Source: Eremomyces bilateralis CBS 781.70 (Eukaryota; Ascomycota; Dothideomycetes; Eremomycetales; Eremomycetaceae). Taken from it: DNA of 64,000 nt. This document shows positions 42,374 through 55,600 of the stretch, piece after piece. Where the stretch lies: contig NW_022985067.1 in assembly GCF_010015585.1 (NCBI RefSeq), positions 2,204,905 to 2,268,904 of the forward strand, read 5' to 3'. The position numbers and the translations under genes were made by a program. Position 1 is the stretch's first letter; every line of letters begins with the position of its first letter. Below the pieces are notes generated by a model. The model had not been told where the DNA came from, did no database searches, and saw nothing but the letters and a program-made list of their open reading frames with translations.

Positions 42374-44887
42374 ATGGTAGACGAAGTGGTCGAGTGGAAG
42401 GCGTGGAGGGACTATTCCACAGGAAGTTAGTCTGCCCTCTCCTGGTCCTGTTCAGTTCTGTTCACCAATCCAATACTGGTGCTTGACAACGGATATGGAA
42501 TCGTTAATGACATTCTAGCTTCCAAATTCTTACTGAATGACGACTGCGCAACGATATTCGTCGCCATTTCTGCTATATGTTTTACGTTGTGCGAGCCCTA
42601 CCTGTTCAGGATTTTCCGAACAATATACCTTGCGAGACTAAGAGGGATTCGCTCGGGAAGCTTTTTGGCCTGCCTGAAGAACCAATTCAAAAAGCACTAC
42701 CCCAAGCGTTTCGGCAAAGGTAACAGAGGCAGCGACCCGGAGACCATTCCTGTCTTACACGATGCCAGCCTATCAGCAGGGCGTGCAGACCCGGACGGCA
42801 ACAAGAGCTTGGATGGGGTAGCGGCCCTTTATCAGCGCTCGACGGGAGGCCGAGATTACATATGGAGATTTCTCTCAAACGGGAATGGAGCAGTTGCTGA
42901 AGGCTACATCGTCTTTTTTGTTATACTAGGACGTTTTGCATTCTGGACATGGTTCACTCTATTCGTTGCAGGCAAAATTAAGCTGGACGGGACAGCCGTG
43001 TGGTCATCCGATGTCTGCGGACCTTTCGAATTCGATAGTCAAAATGCCGGCACGGGCGCCTCGATCAGAGAAGGTATCATCACCCGCGAAAAAGAATCGA
43101 GGGCAGGAGAGTACGCGCGTAGCTGTTATGTGCAGCCGGAAGTCTACAGCTCTACCCCGTGTGACTTCTTCGCGGCCCCGGCGATCAACTATACCATCGA
43201 AAAAACGTACGAAAAGTGTCCTTTTGCGGAACGAAGCGTGTGCATGCCCCGGCAGCAATCTATCACATTCAGTACAGGCCTGGTCAGTGCTGATCAGATG
43301 GGTATTAACACTCCAAGTCCCTATCTATTCAATCGGACGACTTCCTGTGCACCCCTGAGCCAGAGTGAACGTTTTGTGCGGAATGAAACCATTGATGGGG
43401 TCACCTATTATTACTATCATTATGGGCAAATTGTTGATCAGGACTCCAATCCTCCTGGCGTGATAACCGATTACACGTACTACACAGCGGGCAATCCAAT
43501 TAACTCTTCTGTCGCCGCATATGACCTCGTGTGAGTTCTGGCTCCACTCATTGGTACCTAGGAATAGACTAATATTAACCAACACAGGACGGAGGCTACC
43601 TCCTGGACCGAAGGTGTGGATCCATGGGTTCCAGTGCCGGAACTCAAGCCTCCCGAAGGTGCAACTGTGACTATCGTCTTCGTATCCGCGTTACGTATCT
43701 TCTACGAGGAACATAGTAGTGATGCTATATTTCCTGCGGACGGAGACATCCCTTGGGGACCCGACGACAAACCCTGGTGGTGGAAAACAGACCCAAGAGC
43801 ACGAGCATTCGCCTGCGTCGACGAGACCCACGTGTGTAAGCCCGACCGCCAAACCTGTTGGACCATGGTCGACGATGAGGGAAGGAGGGTCTCTGAACCG
43901 GACTACTGGTTCATGAGGCTGTCTCTATTATACTCGAACATCTACGATACAATATCTCGTCGTCTTGGAATGGCACTGCTTGCTCAGCGAAGGATCTCGG
44001 GTTATAATTCCGGACCACTAGAAGATAACCATTGGATGAGCGAGGTCGAAATGCTTTTCAGCACGTCCCTTGCCCGGATTCAATTTGACGCCTGGTCAAT
44101 TGCTAGTGGTGAGGGTCATGATCGCGACGGCTATATCGATGGCACGCCCCTCGAGGCCGGACCTCCTGGAAGCTTATGTGGGCTGTTCAAGTTCAAGACT
44201 CGAAGTCATAAAAACATCAATTTGGTATGGTTCATTGCTGCTGTAGCCCTTCTCCCGTTTCTATGGTTCATCACACTTGAGGGTGATAACTCGTTCTTCA
44301 GTTGGGCTTGGGGGTGGCTGAAGCCTTTCATTGCAAGTCTATACTGCTATTCTTCAAAGACTTCCAGTTCTAGCTCTGCAGTTGAGGCTACTAGGCCATC
44401 CGGCTATAGCACCTTCAGGAGTGACTCGAATACGAGAGGCCAAACAAGTCCTCCCGCATCGCGGCATTCAGCCTACAGTTCGGGTCGCCAACGACAAAGG
44501 CCAGAAGGGCAGCACCAGCCAAATGTGGTAACATCTCTTTTGTCAAATACTGCAGCAAATGGGACGCTAGGGACCCGGCTTAATACTCCGGAATCAAGAG
44601 ACCATGACAACAACCCGCAGACGGAGGTGGATGACGTCCAAAACCAATCAGACACAGAATCGGATGTAACTGAGCAGCCCATATCAGGGCCGGAGGACCG
44701 AGCTTCCGACGACCGCAGTGGTGGTTCGGTGCATCCTGAACTCAAGATCGAATGGAGATATCTGGTGTTGGACGTGGCTATCGAGGCCTTGTTCTTACTT
44801 CCAGGCTGGATATTGACTTCCATCAAGCATTGTACCCGCCATTGCGCAAGTAAACGAAGTCAATCGGCTCGAGAGAGCAACCAGTGA
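42374..44887 (+). CDS. polytopic membrane protein of unknown function
   Basis: Main exons 42456-43530 and 43588-44887; a short first exon (42374-42425) is proposed to supply the ATG, giving 808 residues. It would need a 30 nt intron, so the 5' end is doubtful. Membrane segments are visible at about 50-70 (ATIFVAISAICFTLCEPYLF), about 170-190 (EGYIVFFVILGRFAFWTWFTLFV) and about 610-630 (LVWFIAAVALLPFLWFITL), with a weaker one near the C-terminus (LDVAIEALFLLPGWIL). Between the second and third is a large loop with many cysteines and N-glycosylation sequons, so it probably faces outside or the lumen. The C-terminal tail is Ser/Gln/Asp-rich and disordered. The architecture is common among fungal proteins with no known role. 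No enzyme motif. Confidence 0.72.
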
Positions 44888-46828
44888 GCAAGATGAGAAG
44901 TGTAACAGAACATAGGAGTCTGAAAATTCAGCGCAAGTCATGACTTTTTTGGCTGTTTATTGGGAAAAGAAAGACAGACATTAGGCTACCATAACGGCTA
45001 CTTCCCCTGATTGCCCCTGGGAGGCGGCTTTTTTGCAGCAAGAGACTGGAAATTTTGATCAAGGGCGAACCGATCCGGCATTCGGACAAATATCAAATGT
45101 CCGATTCGGAGTACCTTCCAGTGAGACTATTGCCATCCAAGCTGATTTGAACGCAAAAGAGGATACCCTTCTCGAGGCAGTACCTCTGACTAGTCCTTCA
45201 AAAGTGGAAGAAACCAAATCATGGTAAAGCGCACGTGATTCTAGGTCTGCGAGGGCGGTAAAATGTACTTCTGAACACCTCAGTTGTCAGGTACTGGTAT
45301 GTTATGTATGAAGATTTTCGGACTGATGGTATCGAGAGGAGATGTGACCCACAGACCCTATTGATGATTATGCGACACGGCGGGTATTTGCTCCATTAAT
45401 CCCAGCCATTCTATACACATATCATACTATTCACCATTTCAGGCGATATCCAATGTCACCATAACTGCGGCATTTAAATGCCGAGGGATGCCAATTCCCA
45501 CCGAATTCTTCCAGAATATAGAAATCCAGCTGAATCGGCTTCTGTAGCTTCCAACCGGAGAAGTTATCCACCGGTCCAAATCAACCCGCGGACAGTTTAG
45601 CCAACAGCTAACGTGGAGTGAAGGGCCGGATGACCGCACCTTTTGTCGTTATCGTCAGCTGATATGCGCTCTGCCGTAATTGCAAAAAAGGGCATCGTCT
45701 TCTTTAACCAGCGACCGACATGGTCCTGCAGATGAGGATCACATCGTCCCACTCTTCCCACGCATTTGTGATATTCGCCATGGGTTATGTCCGGGCGTTT
45801 TTCGGGACCTCAAGGCACCGTCATTCTCTTTATAAGATCGTGTGGCCCGCACCTGCATTTCTGCCAATTGCGTATCGCATTAGGCGCTCCAAGTTGTCCC
45901 GAAGCTCGTCGGCGTGATTAGGGAAGGGCGGTCTCGTCGTCTGAACATGAACGTTGTCTTGATATACGCGTATGGGATATTGCGCTTCAGTGAGCGGTCT
46001 CTGATTTTTCACCGGACTGATCGGATTCCGATTTGGGATACCGTTGCTTAGGATCCCATATGGACTCGGTACTATTACCGACATTAAACCACTTTCGGAT
46101 CTATAGTAGCAATGTCAGCTAGCGTCATTGATCTTAGAGATGTGCCTTACTCCTTGGAATGGCTGCTCCTCTGTCTCTCGACCTTTTGTAGGTAACTCTA
46201 AGAAGAGAACACCATATACCAGGATGCCTGTCGTTTGTTAATGGATTGTGGATGGGACGGAACCATCGACTCTTACTTATGATGATACCCCATTGACTCA
46301 ACTGGAGGAGCTTCATGAAGTTCGGGCGTGCCCATTTCAGGTTCGTTCTTCTCCTATATCTCCGCTCGAGCCGGAATTGATGCTTATTGGAAAGGTTGGA
46401 GAAGTCCGGTGGCCAGATCTTTTTGGCCTTGTATGGGTTCGTCGCATGATTAAATTGCGACTTGATGCTTCTTCGGACCAGAGAAGGGAACATTCTGCTG
46501 GTAGATTTCGCTGTCCAAAGTACCGGTATATAGCAAATGCCCTTTGATGGTCAATGGTCGATATCAAAATGTGAACTGTGGTGAAGTTTGGAAAGGTCCA
46601 TAGAACGAAACATGCGATGATCAGAATTCACACCACTCAGACTCAGATAATTATTCCACTGATTTGAGCTCGACGCTCGGACCACCATCAATCAATCATC
46701 AACGTCGAAATGAAATCGAAATTTCGAAACTCTGTAACTTCTGTATGAATGGCCTTCGTGAGTCACTGACGCACTCGTTGAACGCCGCTCGTCGGTTTAC
46801 CCGTTTCCTCCCAACTACTCAAATCAGG
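44888..46828. other. 1.9 kb intergenic region
   Basis: No supported gene. An open stretch at 45033-45227 (64 residues, from a non-ATG-dependent frame ending KVEETKSW) and minus-strand stretches at 45439-46084 show protein-like composition but no start, introns or family. The final 150 bp is the promoter of the leucyl-tRNA synthetase gene; an in-frame upstream ATG lies at 46745. Confidence 0.4.
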
Positions 46829-49800
46829 ATGGCAACCGTAAAAGTTGCCGTCGACGCTCTCGACCCGAGCAACAGCTCGAAGAACACTCTCAAACTCGAA
46901 AACGTATGTGATCGATGCTCGAGTCACGATGGCAGGGCTGTACTGATAATTAATAATGCAGACCGAGAAACGAGACAACCTCATAGCCATCGAGAAGAAA
47001 TACCAGAAAGTATGGCAGGACACCAAAGTCTTCGAGCCGAATGCCCCAACACTGGAGGAGATCCCATTCCAGTCATTGTCAAACCAGCAGATGCACGAGA
47101 AGAACCCGAAGTTCTTCGGATGTTTCGCATACCCATATATGAATGGTGTTCTACATGCGGGTCACTCGTTCACGGTGAGCAAGGTTGAGTTTGCAGCAGG
47201 ATGGGCGAGAATGCTAGGAAAGCGAACACTCTTCCCCCTTGGATACCACTGCACCGGTATGCCGATCAAGGCGTGCGCAGACAAGCTAGAGCGCGAGATC
47301 GAGCTGTTTGGTAAGGACTTCTCAGGGTACGACGCGGATGCGGAGGAGGAAATAGCGCCACCTGCTCCTACCGAGGCGGACACAAGGGCGGACATCACCA
47401 AATTCGTCACCAAGAAGAGCAAGGCAGCTGCGAAAACCTTAAATATGAAGTATCAGTTCCAGATCATGATTGCGTTGGGCATTCCACTGGAGGAGATCCA
47501 CAGATTCGCCGACCCGCAGCATTGGCTGAACCACTTCCCCGGCTACTGCAAGGAGCACCTCATCAATTTCGGCGCGCGGATCGACTGGAGACGAAGCTTT
47601 GTTACTACCGACCGAAACCCTTACTACGATACTTTCGTGCGATGGCAGATGAATATCCTGAAAGAGGCAGGGAAGATCAAGTTCGGAAAGCGATACACGG
47701 TCTATTCTCCGAAGGACGGCCAACCGTGCTTGGATCACGACCGAAGCTCAGGAGAAGGTGTTACGGTTCAGGAGTACACCGCCGTGAAGATGAAGGTCTT
47801 GGAATGGTCAGAGAAAGGCAAAGACATCGTTGCAGGAAAGGTTCCTGAGAACGCGAATGTCTACTTCCTCCCGGCTACTCTGCGACCGGAAACGATGTAC
47901 GGACAAACATGTTGTTTCGTCGGGCCAAAGCTCGACTACGGCATCTTCAAAGTCTCCGAGACCGAATACCTCTTCTGCTCCGACAAGGCGGCGAGAAATA
48001 TGGCTTTCCAAAGCGTCTTCCCCGAGTGGGGCGTGTTCCCCAAAGTCGCGTCCCTGCAAGGCTCTGATGTCGTCGGAACTCTCGTCAATGCACCTCTCTC
48101 TGTTCACAAAGATGGAGTCAGGATTCTTCCCATGGACAGCGTAAAAGACACCAAGGGGACTGCTGTTGTTACCTGCGTGCCATCGGACAGCCCGGATGAT
48201 TTCGCAACAATCCGAGAGCTTGCGAAGAAAGCGGAATTCTATGGTATCAAGAAGGAGTGGGCCGAACTGGAGATTGTCCCAATCATTGAGACACCATCGT
48301 TGGGTAACTTGGCCGCGCCGGCTCTTGTAGAAAAGATGAAGATCAACTCACCCAAAGATGTCAAACAGCTGGCCGAAGCGAAGGAGATTGCGTACAAAGA
48401 AGGGTTCTACCAGGGAAAGTTGATCTACGGCGAATTTTCTGGGAAGCCGGTCTCCGAAGCAAAGTTGCTCGTCAAGCAGCAGCTGATCGATTCCGGAGAT
48501 GCTTTCAACTACGCTGAGCCGGACGGAGTGGTCATGAGCCGGTCTGGCGATGTCTGCACAGCGGCGTTGTTGGACCAGTGGTATATGAACTACGGCAAAG
48601 CCGAGAATGGCGGAGATGGTCCGTGGTGTAACAAAGTCCTTGAGTGGGTGCAACACGGGCTCAATACCTACTACCCCGAGTGCAAACATCAGTTCGAGCA
48701 GACTCTAGGATGGTTGTCACAGTGGGCGTGTGCTAGGTCTTATGGTCTAGGAACAAAGCTTCCATGGGATCACAACTTCCTCGTGGAGAGTCTCAGCGAT
48801 AGTACGATCTACCAATCCTATTACACAGTAAGCTCCAAACCCCTACTAGTAACGTCTGCCAGATGGTAACAGTTCAGGTCGCGCATTTCCTTCATTCAGA
48901 TATCTACGGCGATACCCAGGGTTCTGGTAAGATCAAGCCGGAGCAAATGACCGACGAGGTTTGGGACTACGTTTTCTGGAGAAATGGCGACGTCAAGACC
49001 GACATTCCAATGGACACGCTGAAGGCAATGCGCCGAGAGTTCGAGTATTGGTACCCGGTCGATGTCAGAGTGTCTGGCAAAGATCTCATCCAAAGTAAGT
49101 TACCTTCGGGAATATTTCCGAGTGCAGTCTGACAATACTCTAGACCATCTTACTTTCTTCCTCTACGTTCACGTTGCTATCTTCTCGAAGGAACACTGGC
49201 CGCGTTCCATCCGTACCAACGGGCATCTTCTGCTCAATGGCGAGAAGATGAGCAAGAGCACAGGCAACTTCCTCACCTTGGACGACGCAGTCAAAAAGTT
49301 TGGCGCCGATGCTACGCGAATTGCCCTTGCGGACGCCGGCGATGGCATTGAGGACGCAAACTTCGACGAGTCGGTCGCGAACGCGAACATCCTCCGTCTA
49401 TACGAACTGAAGAAATGGATCGAAGAGATGATCCAGGAAGCCAAACTTGTGAAGGATGCTACCGAGTTCGTCGCGGTTCGAGACGCCGGAAAGTCCAAGC
49501 AGACGGACGTCGTGCAACGAACCGGCGAGCTCGCCTTCTTCGACAAGCTTTTCGAGAACGAGATGAACGACCTCGTCAACCAGACCCGCCAGCAGTACGA
49601 CGCGACGAACTACAAAATCGCGCTCAAGACCGGCTTCTACGACTTCACCGGCGCACGAGACAGCTACCGCGAGTCCTGCAAGACCGCCGGCATCGGCATG
49701 CACCACGATCTCATCCGCCGCTACGTGGAGCTCCAAGCCCTCCTCCTCACCCCCATCGCGCCGCATTTCAGCGAGTACCTCTGGCGCGAGGTGCTCAAGA

Positions 49801-50408
49801 AGCCCGAGACCGTCCAGAGCGCGCTGTACCCCCCCGCCACCAAGATTGACCCGTCCCTCAGCACCATATCGACGTACATCAAAACCACGTCGTCGAACAT
49901 CCTCTCCGCTGAAGGCACGCACATGAAGCGCGTCGCGAAGGGCAAGAACGTGCAGTACAACCCGTCCAAAGATAAGCGGCTCTCGATCTTTGTCGCGGGC
50001 GCGTTCCCCGCCTGGCAAGAGAAGTACATGGAGCTGGCGCGGCAGGCGCTCGAGGGCCTCAGCATCGACATGAAGAAGCTGACCCCGAACATCGCGAAGC
50101 CCGAGATGAAGAAGGCGATGCCGTTTGTGCAGGGGCTGAAGCGCCGGCTTGATTCGGGGGAGACCGCGGCCGCGGTGTTCGACCGCGAGCTTGGGTTCGA
50201 TGAGATGGCGGTGTTGCGAGAGATGGCGCCCGGGTTGAAGAAGACGGTGCAGAAGTGCGTGCAGGTGGTGATTATTGGGGTGAAGGAGGGGGAGAAGTTG
50301 GGGACGGTGGTGAACGAGGATGGGAGTGAAGGGGAGAAAAGGGAGGTACCGCCGAATGCGGAGTCGGCGGTGCCGGGGAATCCGGCGTTTTTCTTTGAGA
50401 ATGTTTAG
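46829..50408 (+). CDS. CDC60: cytosolic leucyl-tRNA synthetase
   Basis: Four exons (46829-46903, 46962-48827, 48878-49094, 49144-50408) give 1140 residues from the ATG at 46829. The enzyme charges tRNA-Leu for cytosolic translation. Seen in order: the class I signature HAGH (about residues 90-93, within PYMNGVLHAGH), a large CP1 editing insertion (about 270-530, with TLRPETMYGQT), a second half of the Rossmann fold, the KMSKS loop (about 754, NGEKMSKSTGNF), an alpha-helical anticodon-binding domain and the eukaryote/archaea-type C-terminal extension. Length and domain order are those of eukaryotic cytosolic enzymes, not the shorter mitochondrial NAM2 type. An in-frame ATG at 46745 could add 28 Arg-rich residues. 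Convergent with the deacetylase gene (150 bp apart). Confidence 0.95.
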
Positions 50409-50558
50409 ATATGGATGCGAGAACTTGCTTGGTCCGTAGAAAAGTAGATTCATACAGCTGATCGATCTTATCTGTCTGGCCAATGTATGATAGAATGCAT
50501 TTCCATGCTTTCAACCCCTATCTACCCGGTGAACCCCTCTCTACTACGAACCAGTCTC

Positions 50559-51888
50559 CTAACCCCCCTTCTCCCACAACTTCCTTCCCGCTGCCCACGT
50601 CTGCACCACCTCGCCCTCCTCCGTCAACACCACAAAATCAGCCCTCCTCCCCCTCTCCAACCTCCCCCGATCCTCCAACCCCATCATCTCCGCCACATTC
50701 TCCGTCACGCACCGCACCGCCTCCGCCACTCCACACCCGCTCCACCGCACCAAATTCCTCACCCCCTCCTGCAGACTCAAACACCCGCCCACCATGATCT
50801 CCGTCCCCGCGACCGTCACCAATGCCCCCCGCTTCTCCTGCGGCTGCGGGATCTGCGCGTGCCCGGGATAGACGCCGTCGGGCAGCCCCGCGAGCTCGAC
50901 GCTGTCGGTGATGAGGATGCATTTGGCGGGGTTGGCGCGGTAGAGAAGCGTCGCGATCGAGGGGTCCAGGTGGTGGCCGTCGGTGATGAGGGAGTAGTAG
51001 GGGTTGTTGATCGCTGGTGCGGTGATGAGGCCGGGGAGGCCGGGGTTGCGGTGGTGGAGAGGGGACATCGCGTTGAAGACGTGGGTTAGTGCGGTGGCAC
51101 CGGCGGAGAGGGCGGAGAGGCCATCGGAGAAGGTGGCGGTGGAGTGGCCGAGGGAGACGCGGGTGTTGTTGGCAGTGAGGGTGCGGATGAGGGGGGTGGA
51201 GGAGGGGAGTTCGGGGGCAAGGGTACAGAGTTTGATATTTTTTAGATTGGCCTCCCCGTAGATGGTTTGGGGTTCTGTGGTGGGTTGCTGGAACAAGAAT
51301 TCGTTGTGTGCTCCTTTCTTTGAAGGGTGGAGATAAGGGCCTTCGCAGTGAGCCCCGAGAAGGGTTGCTCCATCAGGGATGGATCGTGGTCGTAATGAAG
51401 GAAGGATCTGAAAAGAGACATGTTAAGCAACAGCGGCTCAAACCTTAATAGACTCCTGATCAAACCTGCAGTTCAAAATATGGCATAACATAATAGAAAG
51501 AAACTAGAATGCACGACGAACAAGTACAGGATGAAACGAGAATCCTCTTTACCTTCTGGAAATCATCTGAAGATACTGTAGGAATGGTGGCCCAAAATCC
51601 GGTCACACCTTCAGTCACATAGTACTTTGCCGTATCGTCCAGCCGTTGCTGGTATTGCTCAGCATCCTCAAAATGAGTGAAGTGAAATCCATTGACGCCA
51701 TTCGTCTGCAGTTCTAGGAAACCGGGTGCGATGATCCCTTCCTCCAGATCCACGATCTCGCCGCCAATATAACCGGTTCGGTGTAGGATCTTCCCCGTAT
51801 CTTCCGATACCACAAACTGATCTTCGACCAACTTCCCGTTGATGCAGAGGCGGCAGTTCGTGAACGTGGTGAACCAGCCGTCAGCCAT
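50559..51888 (-). CDS. N-acetylglucosamine-6-phosphate deacetylase
   Basis: Two exons (51888-51553, 51407-50559) give 394 residues. The enzyme removes acetate from GlcNAc-6-P, feeding amino-sugar and chitin-derived GlcNAc catabolism in the cytosol. Amidohydrolase features seen: a beta-rich N-terminal part with APGFLELQTNGVNG, the metal-binding Glu in GAHCEGPYL, His in SLGHSTA, His in LTHVFNAM, the substrate loop LITDGHHLD, the catalytic Asp in LITDSVELAG, and a final beta segment RADFVVLTEEG. Length matches the family (about 380-420). In fungi this gene is often part of a GlcNAc-use cluster, but no kinase, deaminase or transporter for GlcNAc is next to it here. Confidence 0.92.
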
Positions 51889-52647
51889 GGTGATAAGGGG
51901 GAGCGGGAATATGCCAGGATCTGTAGCAATAACCGGAAAATAAGGACAGAGTTTGTCTCTATACCAGATGGGTACTTGGGATTCGATTCGGCTGTAGCGG
52001 TAGAATCACAGTAGGTCATGTCTGATCTCACCAGTGTAACTTGATGGATGTGATTCCCCCACTAGAGACATCATCATCATGGCAGGGATGAGGGTGGCAT
52101 ATCCCTGTGCACATCATCAGGAAGCTTGATACCTATCCTGTCCAAGTCTCAACTCCAAAGGTCTCAACGACAAATTAGCAAGGCATGGAGTGGCGACATT
52201 CAAATAGCTGGAATTTGTATGATGCATCCATATAGCTGCAGTGATATAAATGAAGCCGGAAAGAAATGCGGCGATAAGGCGACGATTGGGCAGTTAAAGG
52301 CACTAGCAACGCGAGATCGAGATTCGTGGGGAAGGCGCCAAGAACCACAATTGGCGCTCTGGGGCAGCTACATGATTGACGTCATACAAAGATCGCTGGT
52401 GTTGGAGCTCCAAGTGTTTGACCGACTCCAGTGATGCCGTCCATTGCTCCCTCTTCACCAAACCACTGCATCATTTATATGCGAGTGTTCCACAGCTGGA
52501 AACCTGTTAATGCAGGTCAATTCCTTCCTATATCCCTCAATCTATCCTCATTTCACATCTCCCTTCCCTTTCCCTCCATCAACCAAGCTCCAAGCTGGTG
52601 ATATCCTCCGTCTCAAGCTTGTTCCGTAAGGGTCGAATACAGTGAAC
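51889..52647. promoter_or_regulatory. divergent promoter region of the deacetylase and the SMP/C2 gene
   Basis: 759 bp between outward-facing starts. A pyrimidine-rich stretch (52540-52610) lies just upstream of the SMP/C2 start, common before highly expressed fungal genes. No other element is recognised. Confidence 0.4.
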
Positions 52648-55600
52648 ATGGCAGGTGGACCTCCAGAGCAGGAGCAACACCTCCCCGGAGGGCATTATTC
52701 CGGGAGAAATCCTGTACCAACTATCAATCAATTCCTTCGGAGTCTCGACAGTGAAAAGACGGAGAGAGACAAGCGGATTGATGCTGAGCTGGCCCAGAAA
52801 CGCGAGAAGCTGATGAGCCAGAACGAAACCAATCAAGATGTAAAAGCCCATGAGGTTGAGGCCCCAACTACGAAGGCTGCGCAAAAAAGAGTCACGGATC
52901 CTACAACTGGCCGGGAGGTGGTCATTGAAGATGTTGGGAAAGATACCTATAAGCTAGTCGAGGATCCAATCGTAAGTAGGCTCCAAATGTTGTGGTATCC
53001 ATGCATCCACTAACCGTTCTATAGCTCTCGGTCCCGAATGCAAATCTCGGTAAAGAGACAGTACGTGGGCACAATTGTCCGCCTGGAAACTGAGCTAATA
53101 ATGACATAGCATATCAAAACGGACTCTTCGCAACCATTGGAAGAATACAAGGAAAACCAAGACGTCACTGCACCTCCCGATCCAGTTGCGGAGGGCACGA
53201 CATCCGATGTACCCATCCACGGCGAAAAGACAAACGTTCTGTTCCATCCCACCCCGTCAGTCAGTTATGAGCCTACCTTCAAGGTCCTCGAAACACGCGC
53301 CAACGCATTGGCGATCGGCATTGTCCTTGCAACTGTCGTTGTTGGCAAGTTGTTCGGCGGACGGTTGCTCGGATTGATTCCTCTAGGCTTGTGCCTTGGT
53401 ACTGGCGTGTTCCTCTGGGCAAAGGAGGTGATCCGCAGTGGAAGAGAAGTAGAGTGGGAAAGCGAGAAACAGCGAGGAGAAGTAGCAACGTTGAACTTGC
53501 TTCCCGAGTCTACCGAGTGGCTGAACACACTTCTCGGGATTGTTTGGGGCATGATGGATCCCGACATGTTCACTGCCGTCGCAGATACCCTTGAAGACGT
53601 CATGCAGGTGTCTGTCCCAGGTGTCATTGAGAATGTCCGAGTTGCCGAGATCAATCAGGGAAGCAACCCCCTCCGCATTCTAAGTCTCAGGGCTCTTCCA
53701 GATGGTCATATGAAAGAGATGAAAGACTCGATTCACGAAGAGAACAAGAAGTCCAAGGATCCACAAGAGGCTGCCGCTGATGAAGAGGGTGGGGATTATT
53801 ACAACCTGGAAGCCTCCTTCGGATACCATGCATCACCTAGTGGAAAGCGAGCATCGGACAAGGCACGCAACATGCATATGCAGCTCGTCTTCTACCTCGG
53901 AATCAAAGGTCTCTTTGGAGTGCCACTGCCCATCTTTGTCGAGCTTCAAAGGTTGGTCGGCACTGTTCGATTGCGGTTGAACATGACCCCCGAACCACCA
54001 TTCCTGAAGACAGTGACCTTTACCCTGATGGGTGTTCCACAAGTCCAGGCTGGTTGCATCCCGATGGTGGAGAAAGGCGTCAACATCTTAAACCTGCCAC
54101 TGATCTCGAACTTTGTCAATTACGCCATCAAAGCAGCCTCGAGCATGTATGTCGCTCCGAAATCGCTCACTATCGATATGCGGGCCATCTTGCAAGGCGA
54201 CGATATTCAAAAGGACGTCCAGGCTCTTGGAATTCTCTGGATCCGTATCCATCGTGCCATCGGTCTCAGCAAGCAAGACAAGCGCGGTAGCAAACATGGT
54301 GGAAGTGACCCATACATCACGCTTACCTTCTCGAAGTATGGAAAGCCAATGTGGTGCTCCAGAGTCATTACCGATGACTTAAACCCCATCTGGGAGGAAA
54401 CGGCGGCTTTGCTGGTCACCCCCGAACTCATCAAGGCAGCTGAAAACTTGAGCGTTGAACTTTGGGATAGCGATCGTCACTCGGCTGACGATATTGTCGG
54501 CAAAGTTGAGCTCTCGATGCAAAAGATGATCCAACATCCGGGTAAGATGTACCCTCAGGTGTCTAAGCTGGCCGGTATGGATTCCGACAGCACCATGCCC
54601 GGGGAGCTACACTGGGAGATCGGATATTTTGGTAAACCACAATTCCGGTCTGCTCTTCGTAGCGATGGCAAGAATCGATCCCTACCAAAGGAGCTCCAGG
54701 ACAACCCGGAATTCCAGGATGACAAGGGTACAACCAACACCGCGACGGACGATGCGGTGAAGACCACACCTCCTGACCCACTCTGGCCTAGCGGTATCGT
54801 CAGCGTGGTTGCCCACCAGATCGTCAACCTGCAGCTCGAGAACATTAAGGGCACTTCAGGCAGCCGAAAGAACCGAGAATACGAGCCTGCGAAACCGTAT
54901 GGAGAGACCACGGAACAAGAAGGCAAGAGCTTGCCAACTTCATACTGCACTATCCTCCTAAACGATGAGTTGATCTACCGCACCCGCGCAAAAGCCGTGT
55001 CCAGTCAGCCCATCTTCAACGCAGGAACGGAACGGTTCGTCCGAGATTGGCGGTCTGCCCTTGTCACCGTAACCGTCCGTGATCAGCGAAACCGTGAACA
55101 CGACCCCATTCTGGGCGTTGTGCCGCTGAAGCTGTCCGACGTCCTAGAGACCAGCTCACAGGTCACTCGCTGGTATCCTCTCGATGGCGGCGTTGGTTTC
55201 GGACGCATCCGAATCTCCCTGGTGTTCCGCAGCGTTGAAACGAGACTGCCGCCAAACATGCTAGGCTGGGACGTTGGAACATTCGAGTTTACCTCCCCCC
55301 AGGTCCTCGCGATCGGCTATCAACATGCTGCTAAACTTAAGCTCCGTACTGGAGGTAGCATCGGCCAGATTGGCAGGTCTAAATGCGAGAAATTGCAAGA
55401 AGGCGACGGATACTATTGGGACGTCAACGAGGTCGACGGTCAGAAAGCCGTCCAACTTCCTGTCAAGCACCGATACCGTTCACCCGTGGTGTTCGAGCTC
55501 CATATTTCCGGCAAGAGGAAAGCCGACGCCTATGCGGCCGTCTGGCTGCACCATCTCGTCGACAACGAAGACTCGCCTATCAACGTCCCTATCTGGCAAA

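Noticed and set aside
49398-50483. 361-residue minus-strand frame opposite the leucyl-tRNA synthetase gene
   Set aside because: GC-rich codon third positions of the real gene open the opposite strand; the composition (Arg/His/Leu-rich) has no domain sense.
50559-51888. GlcNAc-catabolic gene cluster
   Set aside because: Only the deacetylase is present; no GlcNAc kinase, deaminase or transporter is within the window.
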